The notes below the pieces were generated by a model. That model searched no databases. It worked only from the letters and a program-made list of their open reading frames with translations, and was not told the DNA's origin. The position numbers and the translations under genes were made by a program. Positions 33,121 through 42,725 of a DNA stretch of 64,000 bases are shown here, piece after piece (the stretch's first letter is position 1; every line of letters starts with the position of its first letter). Source of the DNA: an uncultured Clostridia bacterium. Its GTDB lineage: Bacteria; Bacillota; Clostridia; Oscillospirales; Acutalibacteraceae. The stretch covers positions 8,285 to 72,284 of the forward strand of contig CALAUI010000018.1 of the NCBI GenBank assembly GCA_937892115.1, written 5' to 3'.

Positions 33121-33801
33121 TTGAAAATCCTGATAGCAGACGACGAAACCGCCATTTCCGAAGCGGTAGCTGACGTGCTTATTTTTCATAAATACCTTGT
33201 AGACGTTGTGAATAACGGCAAGGATGCCCTCGAATTTGCAAAGCTCGGAAACTATGACGGTATCATATTGGATATCATGATGCCCGGAATGGACGGAATA
33301 CAGGTACTGGAAGCGCTGAGAAAAAGCGGCTGCCGTACTCCCGTAATGCTTCTTACCGCAAAAACACAGATTGAAGACAGAATCGCGGGTCTTGATGCAG
33401 GAGCAGACGATTACCTTCCCAAGCCCTTTGCCATGGGCGAGCTTGTGGCAAGAGTAAGGGCAATGCTTCGCCGCAAGGACGATTTTACTCCCGATGTAAT
33501 CACCTGCGCCGACGTTGTTCTTAACCGTCAGAACAGTACCCTTTCCGCAAACGGAAAGTCATTTGTGCTGCCCAAGCTGGAATTCAGAATGATGGAAACC
33601 TTTATGACCAATAAGGGCGTTTATCTTTCAAGCGAAGACCTGCTGACCAGGGTGTGGGGCTATGACAGCAATGCCGAGCTTGGCACCGTATGGGTATATA
33701 TCTCATATCTGAGAAAGAAGCTCATAGCCATAACCGACAAGGTTGAAATCACCGCAAAAAGAAACGTGGGCTATATGTTAACGGAGAAAAGCAATGATTA
33801 A
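33121..33801 (+). CDS. OmpR-family response regulator
   Basis: 226 residues: receiver domain with DDE at 7-9, phospho-acceptor D51 in IILDIMMPGMDG, T79 in LLTAKT and K101 in LPKPF; then a winged-helix DNA-binding domain (about 128-222) with VWGYDSNAELGTVWVYISYL and KRNVGYML. A TTG start is chosen: GGAG at 33108-33111 is nine bases upstream and the first residues KILIADDE are exactly where the family begins. It overlaps the sensor kinase by eight bases. Target genes unknown; the divergent aro operon is one possibility. Confidence 0.93.
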   Translation: MKILIADDETAISEAVADVLIFHKYLVDVVNNGKDALEFAKLGNYDGIILDIMMPGMDGIQVLEALRKSGCRTPVMLLTAKTQIEDRIAGLDAGADDYLPKPFAMGELVARVRAMLRRKDDFTPDVITCADVVLNRQNSTLSANGKSFVLPKLEFRMMETFMTNKGVYLSSEDLLTRVWGYDSNAELGTVWVYISYLRKKLIAITDKVEITAKRNVGYMLTEKSND

Positions 33802-35041
33802 AGCTCTTAAAAAGAAATTCGTCAGACTGGCGATGTCCGTAGTTACGATACTGCTCCTTGCATTCATTGCGGCTATAAATATCACAAACTTTGTTTCATC
33901 CCTAAACCGTTCACGCTCGGTCCTGAAATCCGTTATTAACGAGTATAATTCCCACACGTCTTCCGATTATGAAAACGCAGAAAAAACGGAAGAGCCGCAA
34001 AAAGACGGCACGGGCTTTTCCTTCGGCGGAATCAGTGAGGATGATACAAAAAGAGCAGGAGTATTCAGAGTAGTTCTCGACTCAAACTCCAGCCCCATTT
34101 CGGCTGAAACAAACAATATCAAGACCGTTGACGATTTTGAAGCAAGACTTTATGCGATAAATGCGGTCGATTCAAAAAAGAATCACGGAATGCTGGATAA
34201 TTTTATCTTTGATATCAGCAAGACCGAAGGCGGAAGCATCATCACCTTCCTTGACGTTACCGAGAGCAACCGCTCCGTGCTGTTTATTCTTTCCGCATCC
34301 CTCGGCATAGGATTATTCTGTTGGCTGGCAATGTTTCTTGCCTTCAATATACTGAGCGAAAAAATAACCGGGCCGATAGCCGATAACCTGGAAAAGCAAA
34401 AGCAGTTCATATCCGATGCGGGGCACGAAATCAAAACACCTCTTGCATCAATCAAGGCAAATGCGGAAGCACTTGAACTGTATAACGGCGAAAGCAAATG
34501 GTCAAAAAACATCCTCACTCAGACGGATAAGCTCTCTTCGCTCGTAAAAGAGCTGCTGGAGCTTTCAAGAACGGGTGAAGCGGCGGATAACCTTGAAATC
34601 AAAAGCATTGATCTGAGCGAGCTCGTCATGAAATCCGTTGACGACTTCAGCGAATACGCCATTTCAGACGGCAAGACGATTTCGGCGGATATTCAGGCAG
34701 ATGTTAAAATCAAAAGCGATTCAAAATTCCTCATCAGAATCCTTGAGGTGCTTCTTGATAACGCGGTGAAATATTCATCTGAGGAAAGCACCGTAAAGGT
34801 AATGCTGAATAAGGACAGACATCAAACCGTGATCGCGGTTTCAAACAGATGCGTAAGTCTTCCCGAATGCGAGCCGGAAAAACTCTTTGACCGCTTTTAC
34901 AGAACGGATTCATCAAGAAGCACCGAGGGCTTCGGCATAGGTCTTTCCTCCGCAAAGGCGGCGGCTGAAACACTCGGCGGAGAGCTCTACTGCGAATATA
35001 CAGAGCCGGACAGAATCACGTTCGTACTCAGATTTATATAA
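33794..35041 (+). CDS. Sensor histidine kinase
   Basis: 415 residues: membrane segment 1 (about 10-32), an extracytoplasmic sensor region of about 125 residues with no recognised domain, membrane segment 2 (about 161-186), H-box ISDAGHEIKTPLASI with H211, and an HATPase domain with the N-box LDNAVKYS, FDRFYRTD and the G-box GFGIGLSSAK. No HAMP domain is obvious between the second helix and the H-box. Translated with the response regulator. The signal is unknown. Confidence 0.93.
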   Translation: MIKALKKKFVRLAMSVVTILLLAFIAAINITNFVSSLNRSRSVLKSVINEYNSHTSSDYENAEKTEEPQKDGTGFSFGGISEDDTKRAGVFRVVLDSNSSPISAETNNIKTVDDFEARLYAINAVDSKKNHGMLDNFIFDISKTEGGSIITFLDVTESNRSVLFILSASLGIGLFCWLAMFLAFNILSEKITGPIADNLEKQKQFISDAGHEIKTPLASIKANAEALELYNGESKWSKNILTQTDKLSSLVKELLELSRTGEAADNLEIKSIDLSELVMKSVDDFSEYAISDGKTISADIQADVKIKSDSKFLIRILEVLLDNAVKYSSEESTVKVMLNKDRHQTVIAVSNRCVSLPECEPEKLFDRFYRTDSSRSTEGFGIGLSSAKAAAETLGGELYCEYTEPDRITFVLRFI

Positions 35042-35048
35042 AAATTCA

Positions 35049-35080
35049 AGCCCGTGAGTAAAATCTCACGGGCTGTTTTT
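35049..35080. terminator. Bidirectional terminator
   Basis: Perfect 10-bp stem AGCCCGTGAG/CTCACGGGCT (35049-35058 with 35065-35074), TAAAAT loop; GTTTTT follows on the plus strand and TTTTTAT on the minus strand. Confidence 0.92.
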
Positions 35081-35087
35081 ATTCGGT

Positions 35088-36641
35088 TCAGAATGAGAAA
35101 ATTCCTTTAAGCTTTGCAAGAATCTCATAGAAGAAATTGCGGATATTATAGAAGAACGAAAGAATTTTCGCGGTGATATTATTGCTTTCCTCACCTGTTA
35201 CGGGTGTAAGCGTTTTACTGCCGTTGCTGTATGTGAGGAACTGGGCATATTCACAGTCGGAAACGGTTTTCTGCTGCTTTTCATCCGCAAAATAAAATAC
35301 GAAATCGGATGCTCCGCCCACGGGATAATCAACGTGACCCATATCACGGATAAACCACGTAATTTCGGGGAAAAGGCAGGTTGAAGCGTCAATCTGACCG
35401 TCCGGTGAAAGATAGTTCTTTTCGGGATAGAGCTTCTGCGTGTAGCCGTCACCCAGAGTTTCACCCAGAAGCGAGCAGGTCGCTCCGCCGCTTGCATAAA
35501 CGCAGTCAATGAGGTAGTCATTATTTCCGTGACTGCCGGCGGGGGTTACGGGAAGACCCGCCATATTATACTGAGCAAAGATATACATATTGGTGTCGTT
35601 CATTGCTTCTTCAATGATACTCTTTGCATTTTTCTGAATTTCGCGGTAGGTTTCCGTTCTTTCAAGAAGCTTCTCATCGGCACCGTCGGGGAACATAAAC
35701 GCCATGTCGGCTTCATAGTCACCATCGGGAGCCATTGCCCACATACCGGGCATTGAGCCGAAAACGGGAACGAGAAGCTCGTCATAAAGGCGGTCCTTCA
35801 CGGATATGACAAGGTCGTTTGCCCAATCGGATACCTTTGTATTAAAGCCGTTTTTATTCAGACCGTCGTTGAGATAATATATAATCTGCTCAAGGGTATC
35901 GTTTCTCGTAAGCTGTGCAAGGCGCTTGAAAAGCCCGTCAAGACTCACCTCAATGTCGCCCTTATACAGCTCTCCCACAACGGACGTGCCCTGAAAAGCG
36001 GTTGAGCAGAATTCAACCGAGTCAACGTCCTTGCTGCCGTACTTAGCGAGATAGGCAAGAGTTACCGTGCCGCCCATACTGAAGCAGGCAAGGGCAAGGC
36101 GGTCGCATTTTGTTTCTTCCCTCACCTTTTTGATAAACAGATTCAGGTCGTCTGCGTGGTCAAGAGGGTCAAGCCGCCAGTCATAATTGAAGAAAAACGT
36201 GTTTTCCGCACCGTATTTCTTCATAGCGGCGTTGACGATGCCTTCCTCGTCCTTTTTTGCATCCTCAAAAGCGGTTTCGCCCACAAGGGAAGCAAAGGTG
36301 TCGGTATGTATATCCATAACCGAGGTGCCGTCGGGATTGCAGGCAATCACGCCGAAAACATCCCTCAGTACAGGGAAAATTTTATCCGCTAATTTATCCG
36401 CGTCCTTTGTCACAAGGTAGCTCATCACGGGAGGAAGAAGCTTACCGACCATTTCAAGAATCGTTGAGGTCGAAAGAGGATAAATCTTGTTGTCTTCACT
36501 GTCATAAAGAGGGAAAGTATTCATTCCGCTCACGGCGATGAATGCAGTCTTTTCCTCTGCGGCAAATCCCGTTACGCAGATACCGGAAAGCATTACGGCA
36601 CAAAGCAGAATTGATATTACTGATTTTACTGTCTTTTTCAT
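35088..36641 (-). CDS. Secreted LCAT-like alpha/beta hydrolase (paralogue B)
   Basis: 517 residues with a Sec signal peptide (KKTVKSVISILLCAVMLSG, cleavage probably after GFAA near residue 28). The alpha/beta-hydrolase elbow is ACFSMGGTVT with S188, preceded by FFNYDWRLDPLDHADDLNLF as in LCAT-type acyltransferases/lipases. Late blocks YLSPDGQIDASTCLFPEITW and GHVDYP probably bear the acid and histidine; the SPDG-IDAST core is shared with the cytosolic protein at 12045. ATG 36641 is used because GAGG at 36653-36650 is eight bases upstream. Last gene of a unit with a HAD protein and a hydroxyacid dehydrogenase. Lipase or acyl-transfer activity is inferred. Confidence 0.75.
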   Translation of the reverse strand: MKKTVKSVISILLCAVMLSGICVTGFAAEEKTAFIAVSGMNTFPLYDSEDNKIYPLSTSTILEMVGKLLPPVMSYLVTKDADKLADKIFPVLRDVFGVIACNPDGTSVMDIHTDTFASLVGETAFEDAKKDEEGIVNAAMKKYGAENTFFFNYDWRLDPLDHADDLNLFIKKVREETKCDRLALACFSMGGTVTLAYLAKYGSKDVDSVEFCSTAFQGTSVVGELYKGDIEVSLDGLFKRLAQLTRNDTLEQIIYYLNDGLNKNGFNTKVSDWANDLVISVKDRLYDELLVPVFGSMPGMWAMAPDGDYEADMAFMFPDGADEKLLERTETYREIQKNAKSIIEEAMNDTNMYIFAQYNMAGLPVTPAGSHGNNDYLIDCVYASGGATCSLLGETLGDGYTQKLYPEKNYLSPDGQIDASTCLFPEITWFIRDMGHVDYPVGGASDFVFYFADEKQQKTVSDCEYAQFLTYSNGSKTLTPVTGEESNNITAKILSFFYNIRNFFYEILAKLKGIFSF

Positions 36642-36651
36642 ATTCATTTCC

Positions 36652-37599
36652 TCAATACACAACATTTACGGGATTCCCCGCGATAAATGCATCTATATTC
36701 TCCTTCACTATACCCATAAGGCGGCTTCTCGTTTCAAATCCTGCCCATGCGATATGGGGAGTGATTGTAACGTTATCAAGACCGAAAAGAGGATTATCCG
36801 CCTTGGGCGGCTCAAATTCCATGACGTCAAGACCCGCCGCCGCAATAGTGCCGTTTCTGAGAGCATCGGCAAGAGCAGTCTCGTCAATAACAGGTCCTCT
36901 TGAGGTGTTTATTATCATGGCGGATTTTTTCATTTTGCCGAGAAATTCCGCATTCACCATGCCCTTGGTCGACGGGTTGAGAGGACAGTGCAGGGTAATG
37001 AAATCGGACCCGGCGATAAGCGTATCTCTGTCGGTAAACACAACATCTTTATACGGTGCGGGATGATTCGTATTTGCCAGCACCTTCATACCGAAGGCAA
37101 AAGCGATATCGGCAACCGCCTTTCCGATTTTACCGAATCCGATAATGCCGATAGTCTTATCCTTCAGCTCCCACAAGGGTGTTTCGCGGAAGCAGAAATC
37201 GGGATTTCTTGACCACGCACCGGAATGAACACTGTCGGAATGTATCGCCACACGGTTGGTAAATTCAAGAATATGAGCGAAGGTACACTGAGCCACCGCC
37301 TCGGTGGAATAGGTGGGAACATTGCATACGGGGATTCCCCTCTCCCTGCAGTATTCCCAGTCAACGATATTGAAGCCCGTGCTGAGCAGCCCTATGTATT
37401 TGAGATCCTTCAGCTTTGAAAGTGTCTCACGGGTGAGGGGCGTTTTGTTTGCGATTATCATATCGTATCCGTCGGCTCTTTCAAGCACGCGGTCTTCCTC
37501 CGTGCGGTCATAAACAGTATACTCACCGTATTCACCCAGCCATTCCCACGAAAGATCGCCGGGGTTTTCCGCATAGCCGTCAATTACTACCGTTTTCAT
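36652..37599 (-). CDS. D-isomer-specific 2-hydroxyacid dehydrogenase (HprA-like)
   Basis: 315 residues, NAD-dependent. Catalytic-domain N-terminus, then the Rossmann motif GIIGFGKIGKAVADIA, LHCPLNPSTKGMVN, INTSRGPVIDE (catalytic Arg), GLDVMEFEP (Glu) and TPHIAWA (His). Most like glycerate/hydroxypyruvate dehydrogenases. AAGGAAG precedes ATG 37599; a longer upstream frame is open but has no site. It overlaps the HAD gene by 20 bases and ends ten bases before the LCAT-like gene. Confidence 0.9.
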   Translation of the reverse strand: MKTVVIDGYAENPGDLSWEWLGEYGEYTVYDRTEEDRVLERADGYDMIIANKTPLTRETLSKLKDLKYIGLLSTGFNIVDWEYCRERGIPVCNVPTYSTEAVAQCTFAHILEFTNRVAIHSDSVHSGAWSRNPDFCFRETPLWELKDKTIGIIGFGKIGKAVADIAFAFGMKVLANTNHPAPYKDVVFTDRDTLIAGSDFITLHCPLNPSTKGMVNAEFLGKMKKSAMIINTSRGPVIDETALADALRNGTIAAAGLDVMEFEPPKADNPLFGLDNVTITPHIAWAGFETRSRLMGIVKENIDAFIAGNPVNVVY

Positions 37600-38407
37600 T
37601 TGTATCTTCCTTTCCCGAAAAGAATTTATAAAGGACCTTTGCGACACCTTCATCCTCATTGGATGCGGTGATATAGTCTGCCTTTGATTTTACTTTTTCC
37701 GAAGCGTTTGCCATGGCAATTCCGAGCCCCGCATATTCAATCATACTCAGGTCGTTTTCACCGTCACCTACGGCTATCATTTCTTCCCGGTCAATGCCGT
37801 AGATTTCACCCAGCTTTTCCATTGCCTTTGCCTTTGACACCAGAGCATTGCAGATTTCAAGATAGGCGGGATTTGAGGTGAAGCAGGAAACGGATTCAAA
37901 GCTTTCATTACCCATTATCTCAACAAACTGCTGTACTCTCTCTGTCTCGTCATACCAGAGAATTTTTGCGATTCCCTGAGAAATAAGTGCTTCGCAGTCA
38001 GTTACCTTTATGGGCTCAAGCCCCGAATGGCGTTTATATTTTTCCGTTCTTTCATTCAGAACGTTGCAATACAATTTTTCATCCGACCAGATGCACATCG
38101 TCGTACCCAGCGCATCGCCGAGGGCAAGGATTTTCCTCGCATCATCGGGATAAAGTCCTTGGGAATACAGCACCTCATCGGTTTTCAGGTCGATGATTTT
38201 TCCTCCGTTATAAACGATTGCGGAAGAATCAATGCCGTTAAGGAAATCATATTTTCTGATTCCCGGTACGGGCCTTCCCGAGGATACCACAAATCTGATT
38301 CCTCTGTCGCATACGTCTCTGATTGCAGACAGAGTATTTTCGCTTATTTCGCCGTTATTTTTGAGCAAGGTGCCGTCCATATCAACGGCAATCAGTTTAT
38401 ATTTCAA
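37580..38407 (-). CDS. Cof-type HAD-IIB phosphatase
   Basis: 275 residues. Motif I VDMDGTLL with D9 and D11, motif II VVSSGRP, a C2-type cap of about 110 residues, and motif IV AVGDGENDLSM. Such enzymes dephosphorylate sugar phosphates or cofactors. A TTG start at 38407 is preferred: GGAG (38419-38416) is eight bases upstream and the protein then begins MKYKLIAVDMDGTLL like its relatives; the GTG at 38416 overlaps that site. First gene of its unit. Confidence 0.87.
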   Translation of the reverse strand: MKYKLIAVDMDGTLLKNNGEISENTLSAIRDVCDRGIRFVVSSGRPVPGIRKYDFLNGIDSSAIVYNGGKIIDLKTDEVLYSQGLYPDDARKILALGDALGTTMCIWSDEKLYCNVLNERTEKYKRHSGLEPIKVTDCEALISQGIAKILWYDETERVQQFVEIMGNESFESVSCFTSNPAYLEICNALVSKAKAMEKLGEIYGIDREEMIAVGDGENDLSMIEYAGLGIAMANASEKVKSKADYITASNEDEGVAKVLYKFFSGKEDTNENGSN

Positions 38408-38436
38408 GCCGATCACTCCGTAATTTTATCCTTAAT

Positions 38437-38465
38437 ACTATATCACAAACAGCGGCTGATTGCAC
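38437..38465 (-). promoter_or_regulatory. Extended -10 promoter of the HAD/dehydrogenase/hydrolase unit
   Basis: Minus strand TGA-TATAGT (extended -10; hexamer 38442-38437) with only a poor -35 (GTGCAA, 38465-38460). Confidence 0.55.
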
Positions 38466-38482
38466 CCCTTTTCAAAAAAATA

Positions 38483-38511
38483 TTGATTTATTCCCTATTT
38501 TATTATAAAAT
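38483..38511 (+). promoter_or_regulatory. Sigma-A promoter of the VTT/galK operon
   Basis: TTGATT (38483-38488), 17 bases, TAAAAT (38506-38511). AGGAGG at 38544-38549 is seven bases before the first ATG. Confidence 0.85.
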
Positions 38512-38556
38512 ATAGTGTATTTGTATTATTTAACCTGTCTGAAAGGAGGAATCAAG

Positions 38557-39393
38557 ATGGCAAAAAGCAAGCGTAAAAAGCAAAAAAAGCTCCTGCTGTT
38601 TGCGGGACTTATACTGATACTTATGTCGTTTGTCACGGAAGCTTTGATTCTTTCACTCAGATACGAGAACCTATGGGTATGGTACAAGGACGTTCAGCAA
38701 TATCTCTTCGACCTTGAGGATAAAATCCTCAGTCTGAATATGTCCTGGGGATTTTTCCTTGCAATCATGGCTCTTTATGTAGTCAAGTGCTTCTTCCCCA
38801 TTTATACCACCTCCACCGTATTCTTCATCACCGGTGCCGTTTTGCCCATCAGATTTTCCATTCCCGTAAACATTCTGGGTACGATATTGCAGTTTTCCAT
38901 CAAATACGGTATGGGATATAAATTCGGCGCTCCGCTGACGTGGAAATTCATCAGTAAAAACGACCGCTTCCGCGGTATCATAGATTCCGGCGGAAAGGGA
39001 AATCCGTATACTCTGCTGGCAATGCGGCTTATACCCATTATGCCTCTCAATACGGTATCCTCCGTTTACGGCTCGTTCAGGTTTAATTTCCTTAAATATC
39101 TCGGGATTTCCCTGGTGGGATTCATGCCCAGAATCATTTCATTCACCTATGCAGGCCGCAACATATTCGATCCCCTGTCGCTGGGCTTCCTCGTTCCGAT
39201 TATGATAATCACCCTGTTATCGGGACTTACCATGCTCAGCGCCAACGGTGTATGGACTCTGATTGAGAAATTCGCACACATCTATAAATCAAAGAAAGCC
39301 ATCCGTATTCAGACAAAGCAGGAGGCAAAAGCCGCCGGAGACGCAGAAGAAACGGATGAAAACGAAACAAAGGAAGCGACAGACAATGATTAA
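38557..39393 (+). CDS. TVP38/TMEM64-family (VTT domain) membrane protein
   Basis: 278 residues: basic N-terminus, about six hydrophobic segments, and the VTT core with LLAMRLIPIMPLNTVSSVYG followed by FRFNFLKYLGISLVGFMPR (about residues 155-195). VTT/DedA-like proteins move lipids between leaflets or affect membrane homeostasis. The C-terminus is a charged tail (AGDAEETDENETKEATDND). The start ATG is set by a consensus AGGAGG. The end of the gene overlaps galK by eight bases. Confidence 0.85.
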   Translation: MAKSKRKKQKKLLLFAGLILILMSFVTEALILSLRYENLWVWYKDVQQYLFDLEDKILSLNMSWGFFLAIMALYVVKCFFPIYTTSTVFFITGAVLPIRFSIPVNILGTILQFSIKYGMGYKFGAPLTWKFISKNDRFRGIIDSGGKGNPYTLLAMRLIPIMPLNTVSSVYGSFRFNFLKYLGISLVGFMPRIISFTYAGRNIFDPLSLGFLVPIMIITLLSGLTMLSANGVWTLIEKFAHIYKSKKAIRIQTKQEAKAAGDAEETDENETKEATDND

Positions 39394-40669
39394 AAACAGT
39401 AAGCTCAGAGAAAATATAGCAGCAGGCAATTACGATTGCGCTTTTGCAAAGTTGTACAAAAAATCCGATATTTCCGCTCAGAAGGAAAGATATATACGCG
39501 TATCAAACGAATTTGACGATATATACGGAGAAGGTGCAGACGTTGCCGTTTTCAGCGCACCCGGCAGAACGGAAGTAGGCGGCAATCATACCGACCACAA
39601 TCACGGTAAAGTGCTTGCGGCAGGCGTTGACCTTGATGCAATCGCAGTCGCTTCAAAAAACGGAGAAAACATCGTCAGAGTAAAATCCGAGGGCTACGGA
39701 ATGGACGTTATCGACCTTTCCGTTCTCACTCCTCAAGATGAAGAAACAAGCCATTCCGCTTCCCTTGTGAGAGGCGTTTGCGCCGCATTCAGTGAGAGGG
39801 GCTACAATATCGGCGGATTCAATGCCGCAACTGCATCCGACGTTATCAGTGGCTCCGGTCTTTCATCATCCGCCGCATTTGAAGTGCTTGTAGGCACAAT
39901 GCTCAACGAGCTTTATAATGACGGCAAGGTTAGTGCGGTAGAGATAGCGCAGATTGCTCAGTATGCGGAAAATAAATTCTTCGGTAAGCCCTGCGGACTT
40001 ATGGACCAGATGGCCTGCTCAGTAGGCGGATTCGTCAAGATTGATTTCAACGATCCCTGCGCGCCCGTTATAGAAAAGGTCGGCTTTGATTTCGCATCCT
40101 GCGGTCACTCACTCTGCATTATTGACTCGGGCGCCGATCATTCGGACCTTACGGACGAGTATGCGGCAGTCAGAGGTGAAATGGAAAAAGCGGCAGAAGT
40201 ATTCGGCAAAAAGGTACTTCGTGACGTTGACAGAAATGAATTTGAAGCCAACATTTCAAAGGTAAGATGTCAGGTCAACGACAGAGCCGTTCTGCGCGCA
40301 AAACATTTCTTCAACGAAAACGAAAGAGTAGACAAGCAGGCATCCGCCCTTGAAAGCGGTGATTTTGAGGCATTCAAGTCACTTATCATCGAAAGCGGAT
40401 ACTCATCATATATGTATAATCAGAACGTATTCACATGCAAATATCCTCTCAACCAGGCAGTTTCCGTTGCTCTTGCAATATGCAGTGACGTCCTGAAGGG
40501 CAAAGGTGCATGGAGAGTTCACGGCGGCGGCTTCGCAGGCACTATCCAGGCATTCGTTCCCAATGATATGCTTGATGAATTCAAGGAAAGAATCTGTGCC
40601 GTTTACGGTGAAAAAGCATGCTACGTTCTCAACATCCGTCCCGTCGGCGGTACTCTTGTAATTGACTGA
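39386..40669 (+). CDS. galK: Galactokinase
   Basis: Phosphorylates galactose to galactose 1-phosphate (Leloir pathway). 427 residues, somewhat longer than most, with about 50 residues before the signature SAPGRTEVGGNHTDHNHG. The GHMP ATP loop is ISGSGLSSSAAFEV, followed by GLMDQMAC and the late HGGGFAGTIQAFV. AAAGGAAG precedes ATG 39386, which lies inside the end of the VTT gene. No galE or galT is nearby. Another GHMP sugar kinase is possible, but the signature is that of GalK. Confidence 0.9.
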   Translation: MIKNSKLRENIAAGNYDCAFAKLYKKSDISAQKERYIRVSNEFDDIYGEGADVAVFSAPGRTEVGGNHTDHNHGKVLAAGVDLDAIAVASKNGENIVRVKSEGYGMDVIDLSVLTPQDEETSHSASLVRGVCAAFSERGYNIGGFNAATASDVISGSGLSSSAAFEVLVGTMLNELYNDGKVSAVEIAQIAQYAENKFFGKPCGLMDQMACSVGGFVKIDFNDPCAPVIEKVGFDFASCGHSLCIIDSGADHSDLTDEYAAVRGEMEKAAEVFGKKVLRDVDRNEFEANISKVRCQVNDRAVLRAKHFFNENERVDKQASALESGDFEAFKSLIIESGYSSYMYNQNVFTCKYPLNQAVSVALAICSDVLKGKGAWRVHGGGFAGTIQAFVPNDMLDEFKERICAVYGEKACYVLNIRPVGGTLVID

Positions 40670-40684
40670 TAAGAGGTTTTGATT

Positions 40685-41713
40685 ATGGAATATACCGAAG
40701 TAAAAGAGCTGCTTTATGAGCTTTGTGCTCTTAAGGGAACCTCCGGCGCGGAAAACGGTGCCGCAGAAGTTTCCGCAAAAATGCTTCAGAAATATATGCC
40801 CGTTCACAGAGACGTTCTGGGCAGCGTAATAGGTGTCAGAGAAGGTAAAAATCCCATCCTCCTTGATGCACATATCGACCAGATAGGTCTTATCGTAACC
40901 GCCGTTGACGACGACGGCTTCGTAAAAATCGCAAAGGTCGGCGGCTCCGATATCAGAGTTCTTACCGCCGCCCGTGTGATTATTCACGGAAAAGAGGACG
41001 TTTTCGGAGTAATCACCAGCGTTCCTCCTCACCTGAGAAGTTCAAAGGACGAGGGCAATGCCCTGCCTTTTGACGAAATTACCATTGATATCGGTATGAC
41101 AAAGGAAGAGGGACTTAAGCTTATCGCTCCCGGCGACAGAATCACATTCGTTGCTCCGTTTGACACTTTACTGGGCAACAGAATCGCCTCCCCCTCCGTT
41201 GATGACAGAGCAGGTGTAGCCGCTATTCTCAGATGTCTTCAGCTTCTTGAAGGCAAAGAGAATCTCTGCGGTATTGAGGTCATGTTTTCCGCTCAGGAGG
41301 AAACCGGCGGAAGCGGTGCTGCGGCAGGTGCGTTCAATGCTTCTTCAAAGGAAGCCATTGCCTGCGATGTAAGCTTCGCAAGTGCTCCCGGTGTATCTGC
41401 GGAAAAATATGCTTCTCTCGGTAAAGGTACACTCGTGGGCTTCGCTCCCGCCCTTGACTATGCAATGAGCAAAAAGCTTATGCAGATTGCAAAGGAAAAG
41501 GAAATCCCCGCTTCGGAGGAAGTAATGGGCGGCAGAACCGGCACAAACGGTGACGATATACAGATTGCAGGCGGCGGAATCAGAACGGGTCTCCTTTCAA
41601 TTCCCATCCGCAATATGCACACCTCTGTTGAGGTGGTTGACCTTGCTGATATAGAAAGTACAGCAAAGCTTATGGCTGAATACATCATTGAGAGGAGCGA
41701 GCACCTTGCTTGA
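40685..41713 (+). CDS. M42-family aminopeptidase/glucanase homologue 1
   Basis: 342-residue metallopeptidase of family M42 (PepA/FrvX/CelM-like, forming dodecameric tetrahedra in known members). Metal ligands are visible: H63 in LLDAHIDQIG, VDDRAG, SAQEETGGSG with the Glu pair, and the C-terminal NMHTSVEVVD. AAGAGG is eight bases upstream of ATG 40685. It sits 15 bases after galK and overlaps the second M42 gene. Confidence 0.88.
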   Translation: MEYTEVKELLYELCALKGTSGAENGAAEVSAKMLQKYMPVHRDVLGSVIGVREGKNPILLDAHIDQIGLIVTAVDDDGFVKIAKVGGSDIRVLTAARVIIHGKEDVFGVITSVPPHLRSSKDEGNALPFDEITIDIGMTKEEGLKLIAPGDRITFVAPFDTLLGNRIASPSVDDRAGVAAILRCLQLLEGKENLCGIEVMFSAQEETGGSGAAAGAFNASSKEAIACDVSFASAPGVSAEKYASLGKGTLVGFAPALDYAMSKKLMQIAKEKEIPASEEVMGGRTGTNGDDIQIAGGGIRTGLLSIPIRNMHTSVEVVDLADIESTAKLMAEYIIERSEHLA

Positions 41714-42725
41714 CACGTTAAAGGAATTATGCAATCTCCCGGGTATTTCAGGCCGTGAAGATTCAGTCAGAAATTATATAATATCAAAGATAGAGGGCTT
41801 CTGCGAATACAGCATTGACCCTCTGGGAAATCTGATATGCTTCAAAAAAGGCAGACAGACCGCAAAAAACAAGGTAATGCTTGACGCTCACATGGACGAA
41901 GTGGGCCTCATCGTTACGGGTATAGATAACGACGGATTTATTAAATTCGCCAAGGTAGGCGGCGTTGACGAAAGAGTAATCATCGGCAGAAACGTGCGTA
42001 TCGGCGAAAACAATATACCCGGCGTACTGGGTATCAAGCCCATTCATCTGATTGAAAAAGATGATGAAGACAAAATACCCAAATCCGATGAAATGTATAT
42101 TGATATCGGTGCCTGCAATAAGGACGAAGCAATGAAGCTCGTTTCCTTAGGCGAGGAAATACACTTTGAAAGTGATTTCAGACAGTTCGGAAGCGGATTC
42201 ATTGAATCAAAAGCCATTGATGACAGAGCCGGATGTGCAATGCTCATTGACATTATCCGCTCCGATATGGAATACGACTGCTGGTTCAGCTTCAGCGTGC
42301 AGGAGGAAATCGGTACAAGAGGTGCGACCGCAAGCGCATTTACCATAGCTCCCGACTACGCCATAGTCACCGAAACCACCACCGCAGCTGACATCAACGG
42401 TGCAAAGGGTGAGGCAAGAGTCTGCGTATGCGGTGAAGGCGGTACCGTTTCATTTATGGACAGAGCCACCGTATATAATCACGATTTATATCTCAAAGCA
42501 CTTGAAATTGCAAAGAAAAACAACATAAAGGTACAGACGAAGACAAGAGTTGCGGGCGGCAACGACGCAGGGGCTATTCATAAGAGCCGCGGCGGCGTAA
42601 AGACGGTAACCGTTTCCGTTCCCTGCAGATATCTTCATTCTCCCTGCTGTGTTTGTAAATATGAGGATATAGTCAGTTCAAGAGACCTCGTCAAAGCTCT
42701 GGCTGAGGAATTTGCAGGATGCTGA
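41706..42725 (+). CDS. M42-family aminopeptidase/glucanase homologue 2
   Basis: 339 residues, tandem paralogue of the previous gene: LDAHMDEVGLIV, KAIDDRAGCA, SVQEEIGTRGA, a TETTTAAD segment and YLHSPCCVCKYED. It starts at TTG 41706: AGAGGAG (41691-41697) is eight bases upstream, and the frame extension before it would place the start inside that site. The two M42 proteins probably form different specificities or mixed complexes. Confidence 0.87.
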   Translation: MLDTLKELCNLPGISGREDSVRNYIISKIEGFCEYSIDPLGNLICFKKGRQTAKNKVMLDAHMDEVGLIVTGIDNDGFIKFAKVGGVDERVIIGRNVRIGENNIPGVLGIKPIHLIEKDDEDKIPKSDEMYIDIGACNKDEAMKLVSLGEEIHFESDFRQFGSGFIESKAIDDRAGCAMLIDIIRSDMEYDCWFSFSVQEEIGTRGATASAFTIAPDYAIVTETTTAADINGAKGEARVCVCGEGGTVSFMDRATVYNHDLYLKALEIAKKNNIKVQTKTRVAGGNDAGAIHKSRGGVKTVTVSVPCRYLHSPCCVCKYEDIVSSRDLVKALAEEFAGC

